NCBI GenBank assembly: GCA_029260735.1
Contig: JAJDCR010000160.1
Span: 1 to 64,000 of the forward strand
DNA: 64,000 nt
Direction: 5' to 3'
Origin: Planctomycetota bacterium
GTDB taxonomy: Bacteria; Planctomycetota; Uabimicrobiia; Uabimicrobiales; Uabimicrobiaceae
In this document: positions 42,160 through 51,983 of the stretch, one piece after another
Layout: the number at the start of each line of letters is the position of its first letter
Position numbering within the stretch: the first letter of the stretch is position 1
Notes under the pieces: model-generated
The model's database searches: none
The model's input: the letters and a program-made list of their open reading frames with translations, nothing else
Told to the model about the DNA's origin: nothing
Position numbers and translations under genes: made by a program

Positions 42160-43866
42160 ATGAAAATACGAAAAGGAGTTCCTGTCTCGACAGGAGTTGC
42201 CATTGGTCCCGCCTTTGTTTTAGATACCGAGAGTTATCGCATTCCCCAGATCACCATTCCTCTTGATCAAATTGCTAATGAACAGGAACGTTATCTCCAG
42301 GCCGTAAAAAAAGCAGCCGAAGAGTTAAAAAAAATCGAAGAAGCTACTCAGAATATGAGAGACATTTCGATTATATTTCAAGGACATCGCTTCATTGCAG
42401 AAGATCCTGAAACCCAAAAAGAAGTTTTTGAGAAAATAGAAACGGGTTTTTGTAATGCCGAATACGCTTGCTCTCAGGTTATGTGGAGGCATCGGCAAAA
42501 AATTCTTGCTTTTAGCAACGAATCTTTTGCGCCTCGTTTAAGTGACCTTGAAGAAATTGAAAACCGTATTATGCGGCATCTTTTAGGAACTAAACGAGAA
42601 AGCTTAAACTCCCTCCAAACTGCTGTAGTACTAGTTTCCCACGATTTGACAACGGCCCAAACCGCGACTTTACCCCAAGATAAGGTACTGGGGATCATGA
42701 CGGATACAGGAGGCCGCACTTCCCATACTGCCATTGTTGCCCGGACAAGAGGTATTCCGGCCGTAGTTGCTTTGGGGAATGCAACTTCCGAAATCTGTGG
42801 TGGAGATACTGTTATTGTTGATGGAACCAAAGGGGTTATTATTATCCGCCCCGATGAAGAAACTCTGGAGCGCTACAAGAGAGTTCAACAAGAAAATCTT
42901 ATTCGTCACCAAAAACTAAGCCAATTAAAGAATCTCCCTGCACAGACATTAGATGGCTATAACATAACTCTTCGTTCTAATATCGAAACTCCCTCGGAGG
43001 TTAAAATTGTTTTAGCAACAAGCTCGCGGGGAATAGGTCTTTACCGGACAGAGTTTATCTATATAAACAAGCCTTCTGCCAGTGAAGAGGACCACTATGA
43101 AACCTACTGCGAAGCAATTCAATTGCTGGGAACTCGTAAGCTCGTTATCCGTACCATGGATCTTGGAGCAGACAAAAACTTTGGGGTCTTTGATGATCTC
43201 TTTGAAGATAACCCTTTTCTAGGTTGTCGTTCTATTCGTCTTTGTTTAGAAAATATAACCTTATTCAAAACCCAACTGAGAGCTATTCTTCGGGCTTCTG
43301 TTCTTGGAAATGTCGATATTATGTTTCCGATGATTTCTTCACTAGAAGAGCTTTTACAAGCCAAAGCGATTCTTACAGAAGTCAAGGCAGAGTTGAAAGC
43401 GGAAAAAATACCCTTTCGTCCTGACATTAAGGTGGGTATCATGATCGAAGTCCCTTCGGCAGCGATCATGGCTGACATTTTAGCCCGAGAAGTAGATTTT
43501 TTCTCCATCGGTACCAATGATCTGATCCAATATACCCTAGCGGTGGACCGTAGCAATGAACGCGTCGCTCATCTATATAAACCAGCTCATCCAGCAGTAT
43601 TTCGACTGATTCAACAAGTTGTCCAAGCGGGTAAGCAATATGGGGTTAAGGTGAGTGTTTGCGGTGAAATGGCCGGAGAAGCCCTTTATGTTATCCCTTT
43701 AATTGGGATGGGAATTCGCGAATTGAGTTTATCTCCTGGTTTGATTCCAGAAATTAAAGAGGTTATTCGAAGTACAACGATAAGAAAAGCAGCGGGATTA
43801 GCGAAAGAAGTGCTTGCTTGCCACACCCATGAGGAAGCCTTAGAAAAACTATTGCGGCATGACTAA
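42160..43866 (+). CDS. ptsI: phosphoenolpyruvate-protein phosphotransferase (enzyme I)
   Basis: The protein has 568 residues, normal for the family. It moves phosphate from PEP to HPr. It has the active His189 in GGRTSHTAIVAR, the PEP-binding LRSNIETPSE, GIGLYRTEFIYI and TMDLGADKNFGVF segments, and FFSIGTNDLIQYTLAVDR with the catalytic Cys in VSVCGEMAGE. No N-terminal GAF domain is present, so it is the ordinary EI type rather than EI-Ntr. It is followed by a hairpin shared with the convergent zinc-ribbon gene. Confidence 0.97.
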   Translation: MKIRKGVPVSTGVAIGPAFVLDTESYRIPQITIPLDQIANEQERYLQAVKKAAEELKKIEEATQNMRDISIIFQGHRFIAEDPETQKEVFEKIETGFCNAEYACSQVMWRHRQKILAFSNESFAPRLSDLEEIENRIMRHLLGTKRESLNSLQTAVVLVSHDLTTAQTATLPQDKVLGIMTDTGGRTSHTAIVARTRGIPAVVALGNATSEICGGDTVIVDGTKGVIIIRPDEETLERYKRVQQENLIRHQKLSQLKNLPAQTLDGYNITLRSNIETPSEVKIVLATSSRGIGLYRTEFIYINKPSASEEDHYETYCEAIQLLGTRKLVIRTMDLGADKNFGVFDDLFEDNPFLGCRSIRLCLENITLFKTQLRAILRASVLGNVDIMFPMISSLEELLQAKAILTEVKAELKAEKIPFRPDIKVGIMIEVPSAAIMADILAREVDFFSIGTNDLIQYTLAVDRSNERVAHLYKPAHPAVFRLIQQVVQAGKQYGVKVSVCGEMAGEALYVIPLIGMGIRELSLSPGLIPEIKEVIRSTTIRKAAGLAKEVLACHTHEEALEKLLRHD

Positions 43867-43907
43867 AAAAGAAGAGTATGAAAAGAAGAGTAGAAAAGAG
43901 AAATAGA

Positions 43908-43941
43908 GCGCAGCCCCTAGGATGTCCTAATTAAGGCTGCG
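43908..43941. terminator. hairpin between ptsI and the zinc-ribbon gene
   Basis: GCGCAGCC.CTAGGA pairs with TCCTA.GGCTGCG. It lies between two convergent genes. The T-run after it is short (CCTTTAA), so strength is uncertain, but the position fits a shared terminator. Confidence 0.6.
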
Positions 43942-43968
43942 ACCTTTAAGCGCATCAAAGACCGAACT

Positions 43969-44166
43969 TTAATATTCGCCTTCTGACCATTGTTGGTCCC
44001 CATGCTCTTCTTCTGCTGGAGCTGCGATAACAACTTGACCACTATTGGTGGGCTGGGGTGTGACCATGATAGCACGACAAGTCGGACAACGCACTTTGGA
44101 TCCGGCCATCTTGTCGGGTAAATAATAAGTTTTTGCTCCACAGCAACACATAAAATGAATTGTCAT
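43969..44166 (-). CDS. small zinc-ribbon protein
   Basis: The protein has 65 residues. The N-terminal half is a four-Cys zinc ribbon: CCCG near the start, then a loop ending AGSKVRCPTCRA. This CxCG-(n)-DKMAGSKVRCPxC pattern is typical of short domains in planctomycete proteins, where it often sits before a longer domain. The C-terminal half is acidic and disordered. The function is unknown. It is the only ORF on its strand here with a clear motif. Confidence 0.75.
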   Translation of the reverse strand: MTIHFMCCCGAKTYYLPDKMAGSKVRCPTCRAIMVTPQPTNSGQVVIAAPAEEEHGDQQWSEGEY

Positions 44167-44435
44167 GTTCTGCCTCTTTCTAGCAAGTAAAAATTGGAAT
44201 ATCTTCTAAATCTATAGCTGTGGGAAAGTTCCCAAAAAAGCCCTCAAGTTCATTATATGTTTTCCTCTCTTCTTTGTCAAATTTTTGCTTGCCAAAGTAA
44301 CAAAAGAAAATCTCCCCAACGAACTCTGACAGCATTTAATCGCTCTTATTGCTTTTTAAATGGGCTATCTGGATTTCCTAGAATAAACGAACACCCAAGA
44401 TTAAGCAAACACAAAAATTCTCGTCAGGAAGCTAA

Positions 44436-45734
44436 GTGAATAAACAAATCCTAAGACTCGCTTTTCCCAACATTCTTAGTAACATCTCTATTCCCCTCCT
44501 TGGTATTGTAGATACCGCCGTTGTCGGGCACTTAGATGATGTGTATTACTTAGGTGCTATTGCTATTGGAGGGATGATTTTTAATTTCATTTACTGGGGC
44601 TTTGGTTTTTTGCGGATGGGCAATACGGGATTGAGTGCTCAGGCTTACGGGCGAGAAGATCAGGAAGAGTGCGCCTTAATTTTAACTCGCTCTTTGGTTT
44701 TGAGTCTCGTTATTAGCTTTTTTTTAATATGCAGCCAAGACCTTATTTTGAAAATGGCTTTTGCTTTAGTTGACACCAGTGAAAATGTCGAGAGATACGC
44801 CCGGTCTTATTTTTTGATACGTATCTATGCCGCTCCGGCTTCTCTTTGCCTTTATGCCTTCCAAGGGTGGTTTTTAGGGCTTCAAAATTCTTATTACCCT
44901 CTTTACTTAGCTTTGCTTGCTAATGTTCTCAATATTGGCCTGAACTTTCTCTTTGTTATGGGATTTTCTTGGCAGTCAGATGGAGTTGCTTACGCTACTG
45001 TTGTTGCCCAATACAGCGCGCTTTTGCTGGCTTTTTTTTTAGTGCAAAAAAAATATGGATCTTATATTTTGCTGGTAAAATGGAAAAAAGTTTTTGAGCC
45101 GAGTGCTTTATGGCAATTTTTTACCCTCAACCGTGATATTTTTCTACGGACTCTCTGTTTGATTTTTACCTATAGCTATTTTACAGCTCAATCCTCCAAA
45201 GGAGGGGAAGAGGTTTTAGCGGCTCACACCATCTTGCTTCAGCTGTGGACTTTTTTTGCTTATGGAGCCGATGGGTTTGCTTTTGCCGCCGAGAGTCTCA
45301 CGGGAAAATTTCTCGGGCAAAAAGATTTTTTCGCTCTGAAAAAAGCGGTTCGCTACTGTTTTCTGTGGGTTTTGGTTTTAGGAACTGTCTTTACCGTTTT
45401 CTATGCTTTGGCTGATCAGCAGATATTGACTTTATTCACAGATCAAAAAATTGTCCTTCAAACGGCCCAAAAATATTATATTTGGAGTATATTTGCTCCT
45501 TTGATTAGCGGAGTTTGTTTTATTTGGGACGGTGTTTTTGTTGGAGTAACGGCAAGCCGACAAATGCGAGACTCCATGCTTCTTAGTACCTTTGCTATTT
45601 TTCTTCCCGCCTACCATTTAACGAAAGACCTTTGGGGTTTTCATGCCCTTTGGTTTGCCATGACTCTTTATATGCTCACGCGAGCTTTAACTCTTTTTTT
45701 AGCTTGGAGAAAATTAGAGAAAACATTGGTATAG
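44436..45734 (+). CDS. MATE family efflux transporter (DinF-like)
   Basis: The protein has 432 residues with twelve membrane helices. The start ILRLAFPNILSNISIPLLGI, then VDTAVVGHLDDVYYLGAIAIG and FLRMGNTGLSAQAYG are characteristic of the DinF group of Na+ or H+ driven multidrug/toxin exporters. The second half repeats the fold (HTILLQLWTFFAYGADGFAFAAESL is split over two turns). The start is GTG at 44436 with AGGAAG upstream. Substrate unknown. Confidence 0.93.
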   Translation: MNKQILRLAFPNILSNISIPLLGIVDTAVVGHLDDVYYLGAIAIGGMIFNFIYWGFGFLRMGNTGLSAQAYGREDQEECALILTRSLVLSLVISFFLICSQDLILKMAFALVDTSENVERYARSYFLIRIYAAPASLCLYAFQGWFLGLQNSYYPLYLALLANVLNIGLNFLFVMGFSWQSDGVAYATVVAQYSALLLAFFLVQKKYGSYILLVKWKKVFEPSALWQFFTLNRDIFLRTLCLIFTYSYFTAQSSKGGEEVLAAHTILLQLWTFFAYGADGFAFAAESLTGKFLGQKDFFALKKAVRYCFLWVLVLGTVFTVFYALADQQILTLFTDQKIVLQTAQKYYIWSIFAPLISGVCFIWDGVFVGVTASRQMRDSMLLSTFAIFLPAYHLTKDLWGFHALWFAMTLYMLTRALTLFLAWRKLEKTLV

Positions 45735-45860
45735 GGTTCGCCCTGATCAAAAAAATCTGAAAATTTTAAGAACCTTCCTTTCAGTTCTTGGTTTCATCGC
45801 AAATAAAGCTTAAAATAAAAAATAAAACAAAATACTCCGCCCTAGAAATTTGGTAATAAA

Positions 45861-48800
45861 ATGAACTCAACAGCAAATATAGAACAAATCAAAAACCTTC
45901 ACACGAGTCTTAGTGACTGTTTGAAGAAAGATCGCTTTTCTCTACGTCGCCATCTTTTGAATTTAGAAGATAAACTGCGTCAAGGTAGGGATATAGAAGA
46001 AAAGCTCATTGAAACTATTGTTAAGATTGAGGCTTCTCAGGAGCACCAAAGCTATCGTCGTGACAATATCCCTTCAGTTGTTTACCCGAAAGACTTACCG
46101 ATCTTTGGTAAAAGAGAGGATATCGTTGCCGCGATTCGAGAAAATCAGGTGGTGGTAATATCGGGGGAAACAGGATCAGGAAAAACGACTCAGCTCCCTA
46201 AAATGTGTTTGGAAGCAGGCCGAGGGATTGAAGGAAAAATTGGCTGTACTCAACCTAGACGTATTGCAGCTACTTCTCTTTCTCGGCAAATTGAAAAAGA
46301 GTTAGCTGCTCCCGAAGCCGTGAGCTACAAAATTCGCTTTGACTCCAGTGACTCTCCTCGCTCTTACATTAAAATTATGACCGATGGAATTCTCCTGGCG
46401 GAAACCCAAGGAGATCGTTTCCTCGAAGAGTATGATACGATTATTATCGATGAAGCTCACGAACGTAGTTTAAATATTGATTTTCTTTTGGGTTACATTA
46501 AAAACTTACTTCCCAAACGTCCTGATTTAAAAATTGTTATCTCTTCAGCGACAATTGACACAGAAACTTTTTCGGAGTTTTTTGACAAAGCCCCAATTAT
46601 TGAGGTTTCTGGTCGGATGTATCCTGTAGAAGTCCTCTATATGCCTGTCGATAAAGAGCTGGAAGAAGAAGGTGAAGTTAGTGTTGTCGATATGGCTGTG
46701 CAAGCGGTGGACTTAATCGGAGCAGAATCAGGACAAGGCGACATTCTTGTTTTTATGGCAACAGAGCAAGAAATCCGAGAAACAACCGATCGACTACAGA
46801 AATGGCAAAATCATTGTACTGTTTTACCTCTTTTTGGACGCCTAAGTTCTGTTGATCAAAACAAAGTCTTTAAAACTTTAGATCATCGCAAAATCATTGT
46901 TTCAACTAACATTGCGGAAACTTCTTTGACCATACCAGGAATCCGTTATGTGGTAGATTCTGGCTATGCTCGTCTAAGTCGCTACTGCCCTCGTACTCGC
47001 ACCCAAAGACTCCCGATCGAACCGATTTCTCAAAGTAGTGCCAAGCAGCGCCAAGGTCGCTGTGGCCGAGTCGAAGAAGGAATTTGTATTCGTCTATATA
47101 ACGAAGAGGACTTTATCCAACGAGAGGTTTTCACTCCTCCCGAAATTCGACGAGCTAACTTAGCCGAAGTTATTATGCGTATGATATCTTTACGCCTGGG
47201 AAAAATAGAGGACTTTCCCTTTCTGAATCCTCCGACCAAAAGTGCTATTAATGATGGCTTTTCTATTTTAAATGAACTGGGAGCCATTGATGAAAAAAGA
47301 GAACTCACTCCTCTGGGTTGGAGAATAGCTCGCTTTCCTATTGACCCTCGCACTTCTCGTATGCTCCTAGAAGCCAAGAAAGAAAAATCTCTCCGCGAAG
47401 TTCTTATTATTGCAGCAGCTCTTAGTGTTCCGAGTCCTTTAGAACGTCCCTTTGAAAAAGAGGATGAGGCCGACAAAAAGCACCTAGAATTTAAAGACCC
47501 CGATTCTGATTTCTTAGCTTTTCTTAATTTATGGGATCGCTACCAAGAAATATGGAAAGAGTTAAAAACTCAAAGTCAAATGCGTAAGTTCTGTCGTACT
47601 CACTATCTCTCTTATATGAGAATGCGAGAGTGGCGAGATATCCACTCTCAGCTCAAAGAAATTTTAAGAGAAAGATCTGAGTTTCATTTCAACAAAGAGC
47701 CGGCTCAGTATGGAGCTATCCACCGCTCTATCCTAAGTGGTTTTTTAAGTCATATTTGCAGTAAAAAAGATAAAAATATTTATCTGGGAAGAGCGGATGA
47801 AGAGTATACTATTTTTCCTGGCTCTGTTCTTTCAGGGTGTTCTGTCCCTTGGGTTGTCGCAGCAAATTTTGTTGAAACATCGCGTCTTTTTGCTCGGACT
47901 GTGGCAAAAATTGAAGTTCACTGGATAGAGCCTCTGGCCCGAGATCTCTGTACTTATACCTATTCGGAGACAAGTTGGGATTATAAGAAAGAACAGGCTG
48001 TTGCTAACGAGAAGGTAAGCCTTTTTGGTTTAGTCTTAGTTCCCTCCCGTCGCATTCACTATGGTCGCATAAATCGACGCAAGTCGCGTGAAATCTTTAT
48101 TCATGCTCTCGCCCAGGGAGAAGTCCACAGTCGCCTAAATTTTCTCGAAAAAAACCAAGAGCTCATTGATTCTATTACTCAAATAGAGGATAAAATTCGC
48201 AGTAGAACTCTCCTGGTTGATGAAGAGGGAATCCGAGATTTCTACAGGGAGCGTTTGCCCGATGTGGTGAATGTGCATGAGCTCAAAAAATATCTCCACC
48301 AAAACTCCCAAAAAGCAAAAAATCTCTACATGACCCGAGAAGATGCCCTTCGTTTGGCGGAGCCAGATCTCGATCCCTATAAGTTTCCTGAATATATTCT
48401 CCTCGGAGAGTTGCAACTGGAATTAAGGTACCATTTTGAGCCAGGAAGTGAAGAGGATGGAGTCACTCTCGCCGTTCCAGAAAAGCTCCTTCATCAGCTT
48501 AAGAAAGAGCCTTTTACCTGGCTTGTGCCGGGCCTAGTCGAAGAAAAAATTCATGGCCTTCTCAAATCTCTTCCCAAACGATTACGGAAGCAGCTTGTAC
48601 CCGCCGCGGACTATGCGCGAGAAATTTATCAAAACATAGAAAGCAACCACGATTCTCTTTCTCGCCAAATGGAAAAATTCATCTTAGAGCGCTACGATGT
48701 CGAAATTAACAAACGAGACTGGCAAATGGATAAACTGCCTAATCATCTAAAAATGAGGTTTCTCGTTATTGACGAAGAAGAAAAAGTTTTGGCTTCTGGA

Positions 48801-49778
48801 CGAAACCTAACTGTAATCCAAGATCGTTTTATCCCCAAGTCGGACGACAGCGATCATTGGCAAGAAGCTCTCGATAAATGGAATTTGCGAAACCTGAGAA
48901 CTTGGTGCTTTGAAACCCTCCCCGAGTCTATTCACATAACAGAAAGCGAAGAAGGCATACCTCATCTGGGCTACCCTGGTTTACAAGTCAACTCTCAACA
49001 ACAAATCAACCGCACTCTTTTTAGTAATTTAGAAGATGCTCTCCAAGAAACTATCCCGGCGACGCGAAAACTCCTCTCTATGTCTCTAGAGCGAGATTTC
49101 ACAGTTCTCCAAAGAGTCCTCAAAATTCCAGAAGACCTCTCTGATTTCTTTCCCGAAAAATGTTTTCAAAAAAACCTTCCAGAAGATAGTATCATTTGTT
49201 TGCAAAATGCCCTTCTCGATCTTGATCCTCTCCTTATCCGCGACCGCGTAAGCTTCGAGAAGAAGCGACAAACTATCCAAGAAAAGAGTTTTTCCATCGT
49301 CTCTCAATACGTTGAACTTCTCGAAGAAATCGTCGATAGCCGAGAAGATATCCTAGACCTATTCGAAACGAAAAAAATCACTAACTTGCCCGATTTTCTC
49401 ATTACAGAGATCAAACAAAGCTTGGATCAATATTTCTCTAAACATTTCCTCATAAACACACCCTACCGCCACCTAAAGCACTACCCTCGATACCTCAAGG
49501 CTATGCAAATGCGCCTAGAAAGAGCCTGCATTGACTTCCCCAAGGACGAACGTAAGTGGGAAGAAATTGCTCCTTATTTGGAAGATTGGGAGAGTCTCCT
49601 AGAGAATCCTGATATCCAAGCCAAAAAGGGTCTTGTCTATTCGCTCTGGTCAGATTTTTATTGGATGGTCGAGGAGTTTAAAGTATCGGTTTTTGCCCAG
49701 GAATTAAAAACGGCCTATCCCGTTTCTGCTAAGCGCTTGAGTAAGCATTGGGAAAAGATTTTGAAGGCATTGGATTAA
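45861..49778 (+). CDS. hrpA: ATP-dependent RNA helicase HrpA (DEAH box)
   Basis: The protein has 1305 residues, the full length of HrpA. The helicase core has Walker A GETGSGKTTQLPK (102-109), TQPRRIAATSL, DEAH (197-200), SSATID, VSTNIAETSLTIPGI and QRQGRCGRVEEG. Winged-helix, ratchet and OB-fold (HA2/DUF1605) regions follow, then the long DUF3418 C-terminal region. HrpA resolves stalled or collided ribosomes by acting on mRNA. It stands alone between the MATE gene and the repeat-rich region. Confidence 0.97.
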   Translation: MNSTANIEQIKNLHTSLSDCLKKDRFSLRRHLLNLEDKLRQGRDIEEKLIETIVKIEASQEHQSYRRDNIPSVVYPKDLPIFGKREDIVAAIRENQVVVISGETGSGKTTQLPKMCLEAGRGIEGKIGCTQPRRIAATSLSRQIEKELAAPEAVSYKIRFDSSDSPRSYIKIMTDGILLAETQGDRFLEEYDTIIIDEAHERSLNIDFLLGYIKNLLPKRPDLKIVISSATIDTETFSEFFDKAPIIEVSGRMYPVEVLYMPVDKELEEEGEVSVVDMAVQAVDLIGAESGQGDILVFMATEQEIRETTDRLQKWQNHCTVLPLFGRLSSVDQNKVFKTLDHRKIIVSTNIAETSLTIPGIRYVVDSGYARLSRYCPRTRTQRLPIEPISQSSAKQRQGRCGRVEEGICIRLYNEEDFIQREVFTPPEIRRANLAEVIMRMISLRLGKIEDFPFLNPPTKSAINDGFSILNELGAIDEKRELTPLGWRIARFPIDPRTSRMLLEAKKEKSLREVLIIAAALSVPSPLERPFEKEDEADKKHLEFKDPDSDFLAFLNLWDRYQEIWKELKTQSQMRKFCRTHYLSYMRMREWRDIHSQLKEILRERSEFHFNKEPAQYGAIHRSILSGFLSHICSKKDKNIYLGRADEEYTIFPGSVLSGCSVPWVVAANFVETSRLFARTVAKIEVHWIEPLARDLCTYTYSETSWDYKKEQAVANEKVSLFGLVLVPSRRIHYGRINRRKSREIFIHALAQGEVHSRLNFLEKNQELIDSITQIEDKIRSRTLLVDEEGIRDFYRERLPDVVNVHELKKYLHQNSQKAKNLYMTREDALRLAEPDLDPYKFPEYILLGELQLELRYHFEPGSEEDGVTLAVPEKLLHQLKKEPFTWLVPGLVEEKIHGLLKSLPKRLRKQLVPAADYAREIYQNIESNHDSLSRQMEKFILERYDVEINKRDWQMDKLPNHLKMRFLVIDEEEKVLASGRNLTVIQDRFIPKSDDSDHWQEALDKWNLRNLRTWCFETLPESIHITESEEGIPHLGYPGLQVNSQQQINRTLFSNLEDALQETIPATRKLLSMSLERDFTVLQRVLKIPEDLSDFFPEKCFQKNLPEDSIICLQNALLDLDPLLIRDRVSFEKKRQTIQEKSFSIVSQYVELLEEIVDSREDILDLFETKKITNLPDFLITEIKQSLDQYFSKHFLINTPYRHLKHYPRYLKAMQMRLERACIDFPKDERKWEEIAPYLEDWESLLENPDIQAKKGLVYSLWSDFYWMVEEFKVSVFAQELKTAYPVSAKRLSKHWEKILKALD

Positions 49779-49785
49779 GTCGATG

Positions 49786-49976
49786 CGGACAACCACAAGG
49801 GCCCTTGCGGGCAGGCCTTCGTAGTTGTCCCTACGGGGATACTACGCGATAGGAAATAATTTGCAGGTTGTATCGGGTGGTATTGGGGATTGGATTTACC
49901 TGAATTTGTTCTTATTATGTAATGTAGGGACAACTACGAAGGCCGTCCGCAAGGGCCCTCGTGGTTGTCCGTTGCG
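49786..49976. repeat. long inverted repeat after hrpA
   Basis: GGACAACCACAAGGGCCCTT near 49787 and GGGACAACTACGAAGGCC near 49926 begin two arms of about 50 bp that are inverted copies of each other, separated by about 90 bp. The sequence is richer in G and C than its surroundings. Similar GGGACAACTACGAAGG elements are dispersed in several bacterial genomes. It may act as a terminator of hrpA, but it resembles a mobile palindromic unit. Confidence 0.65.
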
Positions 49977-50031
49977 TCTGGTCAAACCTAAATTTCTAAG
50001 AAAACCTAATTTTCCGCTTTTCAATGGTTAG

Positions 50032-50124
50032 AGAATCTTCGACCTCATTGATGAAGATGATTGGATTAGGATTAAAAAATATATTAGGACCAGACGTTTT
50101 GAGATCCATGCACTGAAAGTTTGA
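50032..50124 (+). pseudogene. short coding remnant
   Basis: A frame of 30 codons ending in TGA encodes a coding-like peptide (DLIDEDDWIRIKKYIRTRRF in the middle) directly next to repeat elements. It has no start codon. It looks like the 3' end of a gene cut off by repeat insertion, but it is too short to identify. Confidence 0.25.
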
Positions 50125-50261
50125 GAGGTTGAGTGAGGTTAGAGAGGTTCATTCCGTGAGCTAGTTGTTTCCGTTCCGAAGCTCGGAAACAAAGAACATA
50201 ACTAAGCTAATTTAAATCGGTACTAAGGTAAGGGGAAATCATATTTTAAATGCCTCCCTAG

Positions 50262-50457
50262 TCACTTTTGAATATCAGCTTTAGCAATAATTCGAACTCC
50301 AGGAACTCCATTTAGTTTGTGCTCTGTTTTCTCTATAATAGAATAGCTCTTACTTCCATGCCTTAAATTCTCTTCAATCATCTCCCCAAGATAATCCAAG
50401 GAAAATGTCTGTTGTTCCTTAATGGCACTTAGCTGAAAATGAAGGGCAGGGGTTGAA
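50262..50457 (-). pseudogene. C-terminal remnant of an unidentified gene
   Basis: The minus strand is open for about 65 codons to TGA at 50262-50264. The peptide looks like a real protein end (FSLDYLGEMIEENLRHG, then YSIIEKTEHKLNGVPGVRII) with strand/helix alternation. It has no start: the frame runs into the end of the repeat element at about 50450. The likely reading is a gene truncated by the repeat. The family is not recognised. Confidence 0.4.
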
Positions 50458-51300
50458 ACCGGTTAAAACCCTTGCTTTTATACACATAATTTGCAAAACG
50501 AAAATTTGACATTTTAAAATTTAAGGGTTTGTGTGATCGTTATACATCATTACGTTAGGTTATCGAATACGTTGAAAACCCCTGGGATTATGTATTGTAT
50601 TCCGAATACACTCTGAAGGGGCGTAATATTCTAAATTATTTCGCCCCTTCAGGGCCAGGAATATTGAATACCAATATTCCTAGGACTTCATCCTAGGCTG
50701 GGTTGTGTTGTCCTTTCAGGACAAAGAATTTGCTATATTTCTTCACGCAACTATCGTGCATTTTTTGTGCATTTCCCCCTTAATCTCGGTTACAATCTTT
50801 CGTTTCCACCAAAACCTCACCTGAGCAAAAGGCATAAAAAATCTAAAATTTTAACCACTCCGAGCTTTCAATGAATAGTTGGAGGGATTTACACTACAAA
50901 ATCAAACTTCTCTTTCTCCATGTTAAAATAGACCAAAAAAAAGTTCTTTGTCCTGAAAGGACAACACAACTCAGCCTAGGATGAAGTCCTAGGGAAACCA
51001 AGCCCAGGGAAGAACATACGTACTCGTCGTATTCAGCACAAAACCAAGTTCCATCAATCCATCGAAGAGAATTTTTGGTATTTTAAATGGCAAAACGGTT
51101 TCAGATAAGTCTTGCCTTCCCTCACATTGCCCAAATATTCACTACTTTGCCTACGTATTGGATAACCTAACGTAATCATATCAAGAAGTTAATCTTGTGT
51201 ATAAAAGTAAGGAGTTAAAACCCCTGGCTACGTTCCCCCATTGCTCCGCAGTGAATACCTTCTCTACTCTTAATTCAACAGCAACCCGAGGGGAAAAAGA
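50445..51300. repeat. nested inverted-repeat element, copy 2 of the 7.3-kb repeat family
   Basis: The outer ends (CCTTGCTTTTATACACATAAT near 50469, and its inverted form near 51195) match the element at 7254-7535. A second inverted pair lies inside (ATTACGTTAGGTTATC near 50547 and its complement near 51162). A third pair of about 55 bp lies further in (50690-50745 and 50937-50993, with CTTTGTCCTGAAAGGACAAC). A GAAGGGGCG/CGCCCCTTC hairpin is at 50616-50660. No transposase gene is present. The layering suggests repeated insertion of palindromic units into one another. Confidence 0.7.
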
Positions 51301-51406
51301 AAAATTTCCTGAGAAGGCGTTGTGAACAATAACAGAGGCCACTTGCAGGGCCATTGTTAGCCGCAACGCTGCTCAAACCCCCTTTGCATCCCAAAAATCC
51401 AAAAAA

Positions 51407-51444
51407 AAAAGCAAACCTTGCTGTCTTCAGCGAGGTTTGCTTTT
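51407..51444. terminator. strong bidirectional terminator
   Basis: AAAAGCAAACCT.GCT pairs with AGC.AGGTTTGCTTTT around a TCTTC loop. On the minus strand it follows the stop codon of the small HTH gene at 51474 by about 30 nt. Confidence 0.85.
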
Positions 51445-51473
51445 AAAATACAAACACAAAAATTCTACTATTT

Positions 51474-51692
51474 TTAATATGCTTCCGCTAACCAAGATTG
51501 TTTGGCTTCTTGGAGCGAGTCTATGTTTTCATTTAGCCACTTTCGGTTTACCATATTTTTGCCCCCAACACAGCGAAATTCGGCTTTTTTTTCTTGAACC
51601 CATTCTTTGAGAATGAAGAGGGGAACTTTTAATGAATCGCTAAGGTTTTCTAGAGAAACGTAAAAATTCTGTAAGTCTGTGTGCTCGCCCAT
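51474..51692 (-). CDS. small excisionase/MerR-like HTH protein
   Basis: The protein has 72 residues. The central part (about 12-58) follows the winged-helix excisionase pattern: a helix pair (LENLSDSLKVPLFILKEWVQ), a wing-like stretch (EFRCVGGKNMVN) and RKWLNENIDSL. A similar HTH forms the N-terminus of the membrane protein at 36210. It may bind DNA or act as an adaptor. A ribosome-binding site (AAAGGG) precedes the ATG, and a strong terminator follows. Confidence 0.65.
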   Translation of the reverse strand: MGEHTDLQNFYVSLENLSDSLKVPLFILKEWVQEKKAEFRCVGGKNMVNRKWLNENIDSLQEAKQSWLAEAY

Positions 51693-51983
51693 GGCTATGC
51701 CCTTTCATCCATTCTTTTGAGATGCCCAAATAATAGAATACTCTCTATTCAAAATATACCCCTCAAATTTCTTTTTTTCAACATTGGATTATATTTTTTT
51801 AGATTATTGATTTTCTGATGGAAAAAAAAGAAGCAAATAATTAGAATAATCATAATATTCTTTTCAAAAAGTTAATCTTGGATTCATTTTTTGATAAGAG
51901 GACTTAAAAAAAACATAAGAAATTTATATTTAACCTCTTTGTTATAATTTTTTAAAAAAATTAGAAATTAGAAAGGAAATCAG

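Noticed and set aside
42474..43556. Minus-strand ORFs of 118 and 145 codons
   Set aside because: Both lie fully inside ptsI, whose frame has all active-site motifs.
47030..47476. 148-codon minus-strand ORF
   Set aside because: Antisense to the conserved HrpA helicase core, with Ser/Arg-rich composition typical of shadow frames.
49825..50031. 68-codon ORF after hrpA
   Set aside because: It is formed by the inverted repeat arm; its peptide just translates the palindrome.
51181..51366. 61-codon minus-strand ORF
   Set aside because: It lies in the end of the repeat element, which is also present at 7254-7346 without this frame being kept.
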